Assembly (NCBI RefSeq): GCF_902801725.1
Contig: NZ_CADCJB010000017.1
Span: 1-58,088, forward strand
Length of the DNA stretch: 58,088 bases
Direction: 5' to 3'
Source: an uncultured Methanobrevibacter sp.
Lineage (GTDB): Archaea; Methanobacteriota; Methanobacteria; Methanobacteriales; Methanobacteriaceae
Part shown: one piece after another, positions 1-7,087 of the stretch
Position numbering within the stretch: the first letter of the stretch is position 1
Layout: every line of letters starts with the position of its first letter
Program-made: the position numbers and the translations under genes
Notes under the pieces: model-generated
The model's input: only the letters and a program-made list of their open reading frames with translations
What the model was told of the DNA's origin: nothing
Database searches by the model: none

Positions 1-202
1 CATAAATAAGTAGTTTTAACATTGAATCTACTGGAAGGGAGTCTCTTCCTTTCTTTTTCTTGGGTTCTTTGATATTTAAAAGTGGAAAAACTTCTTCAAC
101 AAATTCCACGACAAAACGAGAAATATGGTTGGCTGGAACATTCTAATCAAGTGTCTTAATACCTAATTTTCTCTGATTCTTATTTAACTTTCTTTTAACC
201 AT
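1..202 (-). pseudogene. IS transposase, N-terminal part with an internal stop (runs off left edge)
   Basis: Translating the minus strand from an ATG at 202 gives 19 basic residues (MVKRKLNKNQRKLGIKTLD), then a TAG at 143-145, after which the same frame stays open to the edge of the window. The continuation NVPANHISRFVVEFVEEV, followed by a lysine-rich stretch and DSLPVDSMLKLLIY, is the usual N-terminal helical domain of IS1182/IS5-like DDE transposases (DUF772 type), which begins with a phrase like 'VPxNHxxRFVVxF'. Only about 66 codons are inside the window, so the catalytic DDE part cannot be judged. The TAG replaces what is normally a Gln or similar codon, so the copy looks inactive. No terminal inverted repeat was recognised to its right. 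Confidence 0.7.
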
Positions 203-487
203 AAAAAACAACACCAAATCAACTTATACTTAATATAAAATATATACAACAAAGTATATAAACCTAACTATCTAAAAATCAATTAAAACATAAAATAAAA
301 GCAATATGAAATCTAATAACGATTTAAAAAATAAATAATCTATAAAAATTAAAATAAATAAAAATTTAAAAGAATATAGTAAAAATAATAAAAATTAAGC
401 TAAAAAATTTTTTGACGAAAAATCAAAAATCAATTTTGGCGGACACCCTTTACAGTAAAAAAAGAGAAAAAAAGAAAAAATAAGAAA

Positions 488-643
488 TTATTTTTCTTCT
501 TTTTCAATCCACAATAACATTGCCTCTTCAATAGCCTTTGAATACCATCCCGTTTTAAATAGCATCTTACTGGAGGCGATTCTACGAAAATTCAAGTCAA
601 TGTCATTATTGATGCTTATAGTTACGCGTTTGTTTTTAGACAT
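488..643 (-). CDS. small ribbon-helix-helix (CopG/Arc-like) DNA-binding protein, 51 aa
   Basis: This short reading frame encodes 51 residues starting MSKNKRVTISINNDID. A basic N-terminus followed by an alternating strand (KRVTISI), a first helix (LNFRRIASSKMLF) and a second helix (WYSKAIEEAMLLWIEKEE) fits the ribbon-helix-helix fold of CopG/Arc/MetJ regulators and antitoxins, which are usually 45-90 residues long. It stands alone, with no toxin-like partner on either side, between a transposase remnant and a long noncoding stretch. An inverted repeat (ACAAT-TAG-ATTGT) begins one base upstream of the start codon, where an autoregulatory operator would be expected. Family assignment rests on the pattern only; the gene could be a leftover of a mobile element. 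Confidence 0.6.
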   Translation of the reverse strand: MSKNKRVTISINNDIDLNFRRIASSKMLFKTGWYSKAIEEAMLLWIEKEEK

Positions 644-656
644 ACAATTAGATTGT
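644..656. promoter_or_regulatory. inverted repeat at the start of the ribbon-helix-helix gene
   Basis: ACAAT TAG ATTGT is an exact 5-bp inverted repeat with a 3-bp spacer, immediately upstream of the ATG at 643. Ribbon-helix-helix proteins commonly bind short palindromes over their own promoters, so this is a candidate operator. In AT-rich DNA a 5-bp arm is weak evidence by itself. Confidence 0.3.
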
Positions 657-1218
657 GTATACTAGTTAATAAATGCGTCAGTGTTTTTTTAGGTCAGTTT
701 GATGTGTAAAAACGAATATTAATATAGAAATATCATGTTGCCGAAACAATAATTGAATATAAATACAATATGTAAACATCCTACTTACAGCCAGCATTTT
801 TGAATACAGTTATGAAGAACAGAACCTGCCATCTACCAACATCTGTGCAAAATTTGACAAAAACCTCATTAACCTAGGAGAAGAATTCTTCTTTTTTACT
901 TTTTTACATTCAATATCGCAAACTCCATCAAAAACCCCGCAACACCCTTAAAAAAGAAAACATGTATAGGATTACTAAAAAAATACTAAAAATTTGAATA
1001 AAAAATTAATTTTTTATTATCCAAAAAAAATTTAATATGAAATTATTAATGAATAAACTAATAATAATCTCATTAAATTAATGAAAAATAAAATAAAAAC
1101 ATTTATATAATATAAAAATATAACTAATATACGATGTGAAGTAAATTTCATATCTAATGTGAACATCAGTCAACCATTTTATAATCTCCAAAATGTTTAG
1201 AATATGTTTCATTATTTG
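657..1218. other. noncoding AT-rich stretch
   Basis: No reading frame with recognisable protein content was found on either strand. The stretch is rich in A and T runs and has several short imperfect inverted repeats of the kind expected by chance. With the transposase remnant to its left it probably marks a region of insertion and decay. Confidence 0.5.
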
Positions 1219-1242
1219 GGAAGTAGAAACACGACTACTTCC
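1219..1242 (-). terminator. hairpin downstream of dph5
   Basis: GGAAGTAG and CTACTTCC form a perfect 8-bp stem with an 8-nt loop, 18 bases beyond the dph5 stop codon. A run of seven C follows on the plus strand, which reads as G on the dph5 transcript before the hairpin. There is no long U tract after the stem, so it may be a transcript 3'-end stabiliser or processing site rather than a classical terminator. Confidence 0.4.
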
Positions 1243-1259
1243 ACTCCCCCCCTTTTAAA

Positions 1260-2051
1260 CTAATTTTCATTTAAAATTTCAGGGTTAGCTCCTGCTATCT
1301 CCACCAAATATTCCGCTTCAACAATATGGAGCTTGGATGGAATTACGATACAATGAAGAGGCCCTCCAAAATCATAATCAATCAGTTCGGAAATTTTACC
1401 TGCCTTTACAACGACATCACTGGAGCCGACACGGGCAATCCCCATAGCCAATGTATCTTCCGTAATCAAACCTTCACGATCCAAATCATCCTTAATGCTC
1501 ATCAAGTACTCCAAACCCTGATTGACAGTCATGTACCTGTCTTTGTGAGCCTGAATATCAAGCAAAACAAGAGTGTGTAAATCCATTCTTAAATTCTCTT
1601 CGATAGCTTCATAAGGAGATTTGGGGTAAAAATTATAATCTGGGAAAGGTATTGTTGTCACCTTACCGAACTTGTATCCCTGAAGACCTGAAATCGCAGG
1701 CGCTGAAGATAAAATTGAAGATCCGTGAATAACTTCATAATCAATTCCCATTTTACTGCACTGCACTAAAAAATCGCTGTGTGTGGTTGCAATTAAAGGA
1801 TCCCCTCCAGTAATCAGAGCAACATCAGAAGTTTTTGCCTCTTCAATAAATTTAGACTCCTCTTCAACCTCATTTCTAACCAATATTTCAATTTTTTGAC
1901 CCACCAATTCCTCAATAGCCTCAAAACTTGAACCGAACAGTCTTGATGTGAAAAATTCAGCGTAAATTTTATCGACATTTTTCAAGCACTCTAAACCCTT
2001 AATAGAAATATCCTTATGGTCAAATAAACCTAAACCCACTAAATAAAACAT
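1260..2051 (-). CDS. dph5: diphthine synthase
   Basis: Dph5 (DphB) uses S-adenosylmethionine to methylate the modified histidine of elongation factor 2 during diphthamide synthesis. The sequence has the signature of the tetrapyrrole-methylase fold: N-terminal FYLVGLGLFD, an ALITGGDPLIATTHSDF loop near residue 80-95, and a downstream IHGSSILSSAPAISGLQ segment characteristic of diphthine synthases. At 263 residues it has the family's normal length. An upstream in-frame ATG at 2057 is possible, but family members begin with M(F/L)YLVGLGL, so the start at 2051 is preferred. It is divergent from trm5, with very little space for separate promoters. Confidence 0.93.
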   Translation of the reverse strand: MFYLVGLGLFDHKDISIKGLECLKNVDKIYAEFFTSRLFGSSFEAIEELVGQKIEILVRNEVEEESKFIEEAKTSDVALITGGDPLIATTHSDFLVQCSKMGIDYEVIHGSSILSSAPAISGLQGYKFGKVTTIPFPDYNFYPKSPYEAIEENLRMDLHTLVLLDIQAHKDRYMTVNQGLEYLMSIKDDLDREGLITEDTLAMGIARVGSSDVVVKAGKISELIDYDFGGPLHCIVIPSKLHIVEAEYLVEIAGANPEILNEN

Positions 2052-2055
2052 ATAC

Positions 2056-2065
2056 ATTATATAAT
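2056..2065 (+). promoter_or_regulatory. palindromic TATA box upstream of trm5
   Basis: ATTATATAAT ends 21 bases before the trm5 ATG. Archaeal transcription starts about 25 bases downstream of the TATA centre, so the trm5 mRNA would be leaderless or nearly so. The motif is a perfect palindrome and overlaps the 5' end of dph5. A separate TATA-like TTTATTATG on the minus strand (about 2074-2083) could serve dph5. Confidence 0.45.
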
Positions 2066-2086
2066 AATTTAAACATAATAAATCTT

Positions 2087-3100
2087 ATGAAATGTGTAAA
2101 AGTTCCATTAAGACAGCTGAATGATACCCGTGTACAACTGATGGAAAATGGCCAGATGAATATGGAATATAGAATAAAAGCAGGTAATGAATACGGATAT
2201 ATTCCAGTCAATGAAGATGTTGATGATTATGAAATCGTAGACATCGAGTTAGAGCCATTAAAACGAACTGCCCACAATTTTTCTGAATTGCTTGAAGATG
2301 AATTGACCTCGGAAGAAATTGAAAACCTCAGAACATCCTTCGATACCATCGGAGATATTGTTATTCTGGAAATTCCTGAAAACCTAATTGGCAAAAAGCA
2401 GATTATAGGGGATGCAGCACTTAAATTTACAAAAAGAAAAGCAATTTATATGAAAAAAAGTGCAATAAAAGGAACAATACGCATCAGAGATTTGGAATTC
2501 CTATCAGGAGAGGATGACTCCATAACAATCCATAAGGAACATGGTGCAAGATTGAAATTGGATGTCAAAGAAGTTTATTTTTCACCGAGACTCGCAACAG
2601 AAAGAAAACGTGTTATGGAAAGTGTTGAAGACGGTGAAAAAATCCTAGACATGTTTTGCGGAATTGGACCTTTTCCAATTGTAATTGCTAAAAACAGAAA
2701 CGTAGACATAATCGCAGTTGACATAAATGAATCCGCAATCAGATATTTGGATGAAAACATTAAGCTAAACAAACTGAAAGGAAACATCACAACATACTGC
2801 GGAGATGTTCGGGAAGTTAGTAAATCATTTAACACAAAATTTGACAGAATAATTATGAACCTCCCAGGTCTTGCATATACTTTCCTTGATGTTGCGGTTG
2901 ATTTAATTGAAGATGGTGGAATAATCAACTACTATGAATTTTCTGATTCATATGAACAGGGAATTAATCGATTGAAAAGTGCCTGCAGCAATATCGGAAA
3001 GGATGTGGAAATCATCAATACCCGCAAAGTCAAATCCACAAGTCCCGGAGAGTGGCATGTAGCCATTGACGGAAAAGTTATTGAAAAATCAGATGATTAA
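2087..3100 (+). CDS. trm5: tRNA (guanine(37)-N1)-methyltransferase Trm5
   Basis: Trm5 methylates N1 of G37 next to the anticodon using S-adenosylmethionine, which prevents +1 frameshifting. The 337-residue protein has the D1-type N-terminal domain, the D2 region with YFSPRLATERKRV at about 163-175, the Rossmann glycine motif ILDMFCGIGPFPI at about 187-199, and the catalytic NLPG at 258-261. These are the marks of the archaeal/eukaryal enzyme and differ from bacterial TrmD. No Shine-Dalgarno precedes the ATG, consistent with a leaderless message from the TATA box 22-31 bases upstream. It faces away from dph5, so two translation-fidelity genes share one promoter region. Confidence 0.93.
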   Translation: MKCVKVPLRQLNDTRVQLMENGQMNMEYRIKAGNEYGYIPVNEDVDDYEIVDIELEPLKRTAHNFSELLEDELTSEEIENLRTSFDTIGDIVILEIPENLIGKKQIIGDAALKFTKRKAIYMKKSAIKGTIRIRDLEFLSGEDDSITIHKEHGARLKLDVKEVYFSPRLATERKRVMESVEDGEKILDMFCGIGPFPIVIAKNRNVDIIAVDINESAIRYLDENIKLNKLKGNITTYCGDVREVSKSFNTKFDRIIMNLPGLAYTFLDVAVDLIEDGGIINYYEFSDSYEQGINRLKSACSNIGKDVEIINTRKVKSTSPGEWHVAIDGKVIEKSDD

Positions 3101-3241
3101 TTTAACAGAATATTTTTAAACCTTAAATTATTAATTTTTAAAAAACCATCTTTTTTCTAAATTATTTAATCAAAGTTATTTAAAATCATTACTTCTAAAA
3201 ATATAAAAATTGAAAAAAAAGAGCAAAATAAAAAAAAATAG

Positions 3242-3568
3242 TTAGAACTGGATTCTGTTTCCAGTCCAGTCATCATCATCATTGAATGCGTTAAATTTCT
3301 TTTCGTCTTCAAGATATTGTTCCATATCCCTATATAATTTAACTCTGAAGATATCCGGATAAGGAATGTACAACATGTCACCGTTTTCGCTGGTTTCCTT
3401 CACATAAGTTTCTTCAAACTCAATAATTGATTCGTCTTCTTTATTAAAGTGATGAACTTCATTTGCACATAAAATTTTAAAATGGACAAAATCATCTTTT
3501 AACAATTCTTTAACCAAATCTTTTATCAATAAAGGATAATTTGCTGATTTATTACTTTTAATTTCCAT
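3242..3568 (-). CDS. conserved-looking hypothetical protein, acidic C-terminus
   Basis: I do not recognise this family. The protein is about 108 residues, acidic, with no membrane segment or signal peptide. It has a helical N-terminal half (LLIKDLVKELLKDDFVHFKI) and an aspartate-rich tail NDDDDWTGNRIQF. The ATG at 3568 is chosen because GAGGG lies 7 bases before it; an earlier in-frame ATG at 3589 has no such signal. It is convergent with trm5 and separated from the radical SAM remnant by about 310 bases of noncoding DNA. A ribosome-binding site and reasonable composition support a real gene. Confidence 0.6.
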   Translation of the reverse strand: MEIKSNKSANYPLLIKDLVKELLKDDFVHFKILCANEVHHFNKEDESIIEFEETYVKETSENGDMLYIPYPDIFRVKLYRDMEQYLEDEKKFNAFNDDDDWTGNRIQF

Positions 3569-3879
3569 ACTAAATCCCTCAAACAACATTTAACAAGTTA
3601 AAATCTCATAGCATACACAATATCAAAACTGCATATAAGCAAAGAATTATGAATAAATTGCCTAGAAATTATATTAATATTTAAAATTTATTATTTAAAT
3701 AGTTATTGAAAAACTTTAAACCAAAAAAAATCAATCAAAACAACCAAATAACCACTAAAATAAGCATTTCACCAATAAAAACTAATCTAATTTGAAATAA
3801 TCTAAAAAAATGTAAAGATTAATATACATTGTTATTGAATTCGAATCACATCAATTATCAGTATCCAATAATTTCAACT
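3569..3879. other. noncoding AT-rich spacer
   Basis: No gene is visible. On the minus strand near 3846-3880, after the last stop of the radical SAM remnant, another frame reads AGDKVEIIGY, which could be a scrap of the 3' part of the decayed gene. The rest is A/T runs that should hold the promoter of the hypothetical gene at 3568. Confidence 0.4.
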
Positions 3880-4186
3880 TTATCCCCTGCTCAAACAATA
3901 CTCAACCACATCATGGTCTTCCTTAAGAATATTGCCATCCATTATAGACCGGAAAAATTTGGACTCGAAAGATTCAAGAATAGAACTTTCCTTAATAAGA
4001 TTGCATGAACCTGTAATGCTTACAATTAAAAAAGATGGGATGTTGAATCCCTTGCGTTTATATTTATCCTCAATTCCATTGCCTTCGGGCATTTTTTGAA
4101 AACTTCATTAATAAAATGCCCTCTTGCGGATTTTTAATTGTTATGCATATTGCATCCTTTACGATGAATTCAATATCATCCGCCAT
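3880..4186 (-). pseudogene. radical SAM protein remnant (frameshifted and internally deleted)
   Basis: From an ATG at 4186 one frame reads MADDIEFIVKDAICITIKNP and on to LLMKFSK, then hits a stop at 4070-4072. A second frame takes over at the run of six A (plus-strand T 4092-4097) and reads KYKRKGFNIPSFLIVSITGS followed by CNL. The pattern 'NP-E..L..MKF....K.R..KG..IP.FLI.SIT..CNL' is the N-terminus of a radical SAM family in which CNLxCxxC binds the iron-sulfur cluster. Here the sequence diverges straight after CNL, so the CxxxCxxC motif is lost, and only about 40 unrelated residues follow before the stop at 3880. A slip in the homopolymer plus a deletion explains this. The family assignment is from memory of the pattern. 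Confidence 0.6.
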
Positions 4187-4240
4187 ATACTCTTAAAAAT
4201 CGAAAGCATCACCAATTGAAATTCGACCGAAAAATTCTAT

Positions 4241-5170
4241 CTAGATTGGATCTATAATACCTTTTTCAGTAATAATGCCCGTAATCAGCTCTTTTGGAGT
4301 TATATCAAATGCAGGATTGATGACTTCAGTTCCTTCAGGGCATATTCTTGCTCCCCCATAATATCTTACCTCATCACCGTCCCTCTCTTCAATAACAGTA
4401 TCAAAAATAGATATTTCATTATCAAATGTTGAGTACGGTGCAGCCACATAAAATGGAATATCATGATGTTTTGCAGCAAGTGCAACCATGAATGAACCTA
4501 CCTTATTTACAACACCGCCTTTAGCGATTCTATCAGCACCGATTACAACCTTATCAATTTTACCTTGTGACATTAAAAATCCTGAAGCCACATCCGGAAT
4601 TAATTTTACAGGAATATTCTCTTGCTGCATCTCCCATACGCTTAAACTGGCTCCCTGACCACGTGGACGAGTTTCATCACAAATCACATCAATATTCTTT
4701 CCCTGTTCGTGAGCAGCCCTTATGACTCCCAAAGCAGTTCCATAATCAACACATGCAAGAGCTCCAGCATTGCAATGGGTTAAAATTGTATCTCCTTCGT
4801 CAATTACTTCAGCACCAAATTTTCCAATAGCCCTATTTGTTGCCATATCCTCATCATACATTTTCAAAGCTTCTTTCAACGGATCATCACTGTTCAATAC
4901 CCTATCCACTGCCCAAAATAAATTAACTGCAGTTGGCCTGGCGGCCTTAATCTCATCGGCAGCTTTATCCAAATCAACGCCTTCAATATCTGCAAGAGCC
5001 ATTCCAAATCCTGCAGTAACTCCAATAGCAGGGGCTCCACGCACAATCATATCACGAATAGCAACAATGACATCCTGATAATTATCACACCAAACATAAG
5101 TCAGTTCATCAGGAAGCTTTGTCTGATCAATAAGTTTTAATCTGTTATCTTCCCATTCAAGTGTTTTCAT
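4241..5170 (-). CDS. mtnA: S-methyl-5-thioribose-1-phosphate isomerase family protein
   Basis: MtnA interconverts an aldose 1-phosphate and its ketose form; substrates in methanogens may include 5-methylthioribose 1-phosphate and 5-deoxyribose 1-phosphate. The 309-residue protein has RGAPAIG (44-50), the catalytic cysteine in THCNAGALA (Cys133), TRPRGQGASLSVWEM (167-181) and the catalytic aspartate in GADRI (Asp213). It keeps both active-site residues, which separates it from the related eIF2B subunits. The start is preceded by AGGGTG. A promoter-like TTTATAAA at about 5344-5351 and a leader with several hairpins lie upstream. A ribose-1,5-bisphosphate isomerase is the main alternative, but the HCNAG and GADRI context fits MtnA better. 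Confidence 0.87.
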   Translation of the reverse strand: MKTLEWEDNRLKLIDQTKLPDELTYVWCDNYQDVIVAIRDMIVRGAPAIGVTAGFGMALADIEGVDLDKAADEIKAARPTAVNLFWAVDRVLNSDDPLKEALKMYDEDMATNRAIGKFGAEVIDEGDTILTHCNAGALACVDYGTALGVIRAAHEQGKNIDVICDETRPRGQGASLSVWEMQQENIPVKLIPDVASGFLMSQGKIDKVVIGADRIAKGGVVNKVGSFMVALAAKHHDIPFYVAAPYSTFDNEISIFDTVIEERDGDEVRYYGGARICPEGTEVINPAFDITPKELITGIITEKGIIDPI

Positions 5171-5211
5171 AATTTAACACCCTGTAAAAAAATATGTAAA
5201 AAATAGTTGAA

Positions 5212-5320
5212 AGCATAATTAATTGTTAGTTTCTAAGTCCATTTATAGACAATTTTTTAATTATGCTCTCCGCTAATAATATCCAAAACGGATTGATTAG
5301 AGATGTATAAAAATACATCT
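5212..5320 (-). promoter_or_regulatory. structured 5' leader of mtnA (three hairpins, attenuator-like)
   Basis: In transcript order (minus strand) there are three inverted repeats: 5301-5308/5313-5320 (8-bp perfect stem, 4-nt loop), 5281-5284/5290-5293 (4 bp) and 5212-5222/5257-5267 (11-bp perfect stem closing a 34-nt loop, with TTGT/ACAA continuing the stem inward past a 4-nt bulge). Runs of six and seven U follow the last hairpin, just before the mtnA ribosome-binding site. The TATA-like element near 5344-5351 would place the transcript start near the first hairpin. Hairpin plus U tracts ahead of a gene resembles a transcription attenuator or RNA switch. Function is inferred. Confidence 0.45.
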
Positions 5321-5400
5321 AATTTATATTTTCATCAAACTAGTTTATAAATCTTTATACGAATGCCAAAAAAATGAATTTTTTTAGAAAAACCTAAATA

Positions 5401-6321
5401 TTATGCATTTTCTGTCATTATTGGCACTACTTGTTTTTTACGTGACACAACACCTTCAAGCAATACAGTATTATCTTTTAATTTGACATCATATGCCTTT
5501 TCAACAAGCTCTGCATCTTTACCAAGTGCAATAACCTGAGAATTGCTGTTAACGATATCAGTAATTAAAAGCATGAATAAGTCCAAGTCTTCCTCTTCAA
5601 TTATTTTATTCATTCCGGCTTCCAATTCATCTTTCATCTCCAAAACATCACTGATGCTTGCTGTATTGACCTGATTTACTATAGACTTGACATCCTTGAA
5701 GTCAATTTGTTTTGCATCCAAAGATAAGATTTCATCGATTGAAAAGCTACTTAAGTCAGTCCCAGCCTTAAGCATTTCCAAACCGTATTCCTCTGCATCG
5801 ATTCCTGCTATTTCAGCAAGTTTTTCAACAGCCAATTTGTCATCATCTGTTGTTGTTGGTGATTTTAAAAGCAAAGTGTCTGAAATGATAGCTGACAACA
5901 TCAATGTAGCTATTTCTTTGGTTATTTCAACACCATTTTCCTCATATAATTTGCACAAAATTGTTTCAGTACATCCAACAGGTTCAAATCTCAGAAACAA
6001 TGGATAAGATGTTTCCAAAGCCAGTTTATGATGGTCGACAACTTTTAAAATATTTGCATTTTCCAAGTTATCAACTGATTCAGCAGGAGAGTTGTGGTCA
6101 ACTAAAATTACATTAGCACCATCTTCAACACCTTCCAAAAGTTCAGGCGCTTCCATGTCCAAATAATTTAAGATAAATTCAGTTTCCTTATTGATATTAC
6201 CTAATCTGTAAGCTTTTGCTTCACTGTTACCTAATTCATTTTCTAAGTTAGTCATTACTAAACTTGATGTAATAGAATCACTATCAGGACTTTTATGTCC
6301 AAAAACATATGTTTCAACCAT
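5401..6321 (-). CDS. ppaC: manganese-dependent inorganic pyrophosphatase (DHH family II)
   Basis: This cytoplasmic enzyme hydrolyses pyrophosphate released in biosynthesis. The 306-residue protein has the family II metal-binding motif GHKSPDSDS (His9, Asp13, Asp15), the DHH motif in KVVDHHK near residue 95, and the C-terminal SRKKQVVP motif that binds substrate. These three blocks in this order are diagnostic for DHH/DHHA2 pyrophosphatases, and the length is normal. The ATG is preceded by GAGGAAAAG. Two T-rich tracts follow the stop codon, so it is probably transcribed alone. No regulatory CBS domains are inserted. Confidence 0.95.
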   Translation of the reverse strand: MVETYVFGHKSPDSDSITSSLVMTNLENELGNSEAKAYRLGNINKETEFILNYLDMEAPELLEGVEDGANVILVDHNSPAESVDNLENANILKVVDHHKLALETSYPLFLRFEPVGCTETILCKLYEENGVEITKEIATLMLSAIISDTLLLKSPTTTDDDKLAVEKLAEIAGIDAEEYGLEMLKAGTDLSSFSIDEILSLDAKQIDFKDVKSIVNQVNTASISDVLEMKDELEAGMNKIIEEEDLDLFMLLITDIVNSNSQVIALGKDAELVEKAYDVKLKDNTVLLEGVVSRKKQVVPIMTENA

Positions 6322-6706
6322 AGTATCTTTTCCTCAAAATTATACTAATTAAACTATCTTTTTCATCCATATTTAATATTGCGATATATGAATCAAAAAA
6401 ATCACAATTAAATTTTTAATTATGAATACCCAATTGTTAAACCCAATATTCTAGTATAATTAATTTTACAGAATATCGGTTAGATTAACATTAACGACAT
6501 TACCTGAATTTCTTCAATTGCCCATAACCCAATTTGAATGACATCAATGAATTAATTATACAAAAAGTTTTTTAAACAAAATATTTAAAATAAATATTGA
6601 ACAAAAATACAATCAGTAATTATCAGGACATATCTTAAAAAATTATAAGAAATTAACTCGTCTGTCAAAAACAATATTGATACTACAACTACAAAAAAAT
6701 AGAATA
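6322..6706. other. divergent noncoding region between ppaC and the RsbW-like gene
   Basis: This 385-base AT-rich stretch must hold promoters for both flanking genes. One 7-bp inverted repeat (ATATTCT at 6446-6452 and AGAATAT at 6470-6476, 17-nt spacer) is visible. No coding content was recognised. A TTG at 6677 could extend the downstream frame by 10 residues but has no ribosome-binding site. Confidence 0.5.
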
Positions 6707-7087
6707 ATGACTTCAATAACTTTAAAACCAGAATTATCACAATTGAATACCTTAAACCAGTTTATTTCAAATGAACTTGGAAAGGAAAACCTTCAAGTTA
6801 ATCTAATTGTTGAAGAAATATTTGTCAATATCATCAACTATTCAAAAACAGACATTATAACCGTTAATGTCGAATTTGACGATAATACAGTGACACTTGA
6901 GTTTATTGATAATGGAATAGAATTTAATCCTCTTTTAACTGAAGATCCAGAAACATCAGATAATATTGATGAAGTTAAAATTGGTGGTTTAGGCATATTT
7001 TTAACTAAGCAAATGTCTGATGACATGTCCTACGAATACAAAAATAGTGAAAATCACTTGAAAATTGTTAAGAATGTGAAAGAATGA
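6707..7087 (+). CDS. RsbW-like anti-sigma-factor-type ATP-binding protein
   Basis: A 126-residue GHKL-type ATPase domain. The N box is VEEIFVNIINYS (about 36-47), followed by the G1 box FIDNGIEFNP and the G2 box GGLGIFL. It has no sensor or dimerisation domain, so it resembles the soluble RsbW/SpoIIAB kinases that sequester sigma factors and phosphorylate STAS antagonists in bacteria. The ATG at 6707 is the first plausible start. Its stop overlaps the start of the SpoIIE-type phosphatase gene by 4 bases (ATGA), so the two are translationally coupled. Archaea lack bacterial sigma factors, so the target must be something else; no STAS-domain gene is in the window. Confidence 0.8.
   Translation: MTSITLKPELSQLNTLNQFISNELGKENLQVNLIVEEIFVNIINYSKTDIITVNVEFDDNTVTLEFIDNGIEFNPLLTEDPETSDNIDEVKIGGLGIFLTKQMSDDMSYEYKNSENHLKIVKNVKE

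Noticed and set aside
143-145. TAG in the transposase frame read as pyrrolysine
   Set aside because: No sign of pyrrolysine machinery, and the amino acid would be in a non-catalytic transposase segment; a nonsense mutation is simpler.
960-974. 15-base sequence ACATGTATAGGATTA repeated at 30754-30768
   Set aside because: One extra exact 15-mer is expected by chance in a 58-kb AT-rich window, and the flanks do not match.
4241-5170. eIF2B-like translation factor subunit instead of MtnA
   Set aside because: The catalytic Cys133 and Asp213 with HCNAG and GADRI contexts are those of the isomerase.
6446-6476. Inverted repeat ATATTCT/AGAATAT in the ppaC upstream region
   Set aside because: Seven A/T-rich bases with a 17-base spacer are common by chance in this DNA.
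6677-6706. TTG start for the RsbW-like gene
   Set aside because: It adds ten residues without family support and has no ribosome-binding site; the ATG at 6707 is adequate.
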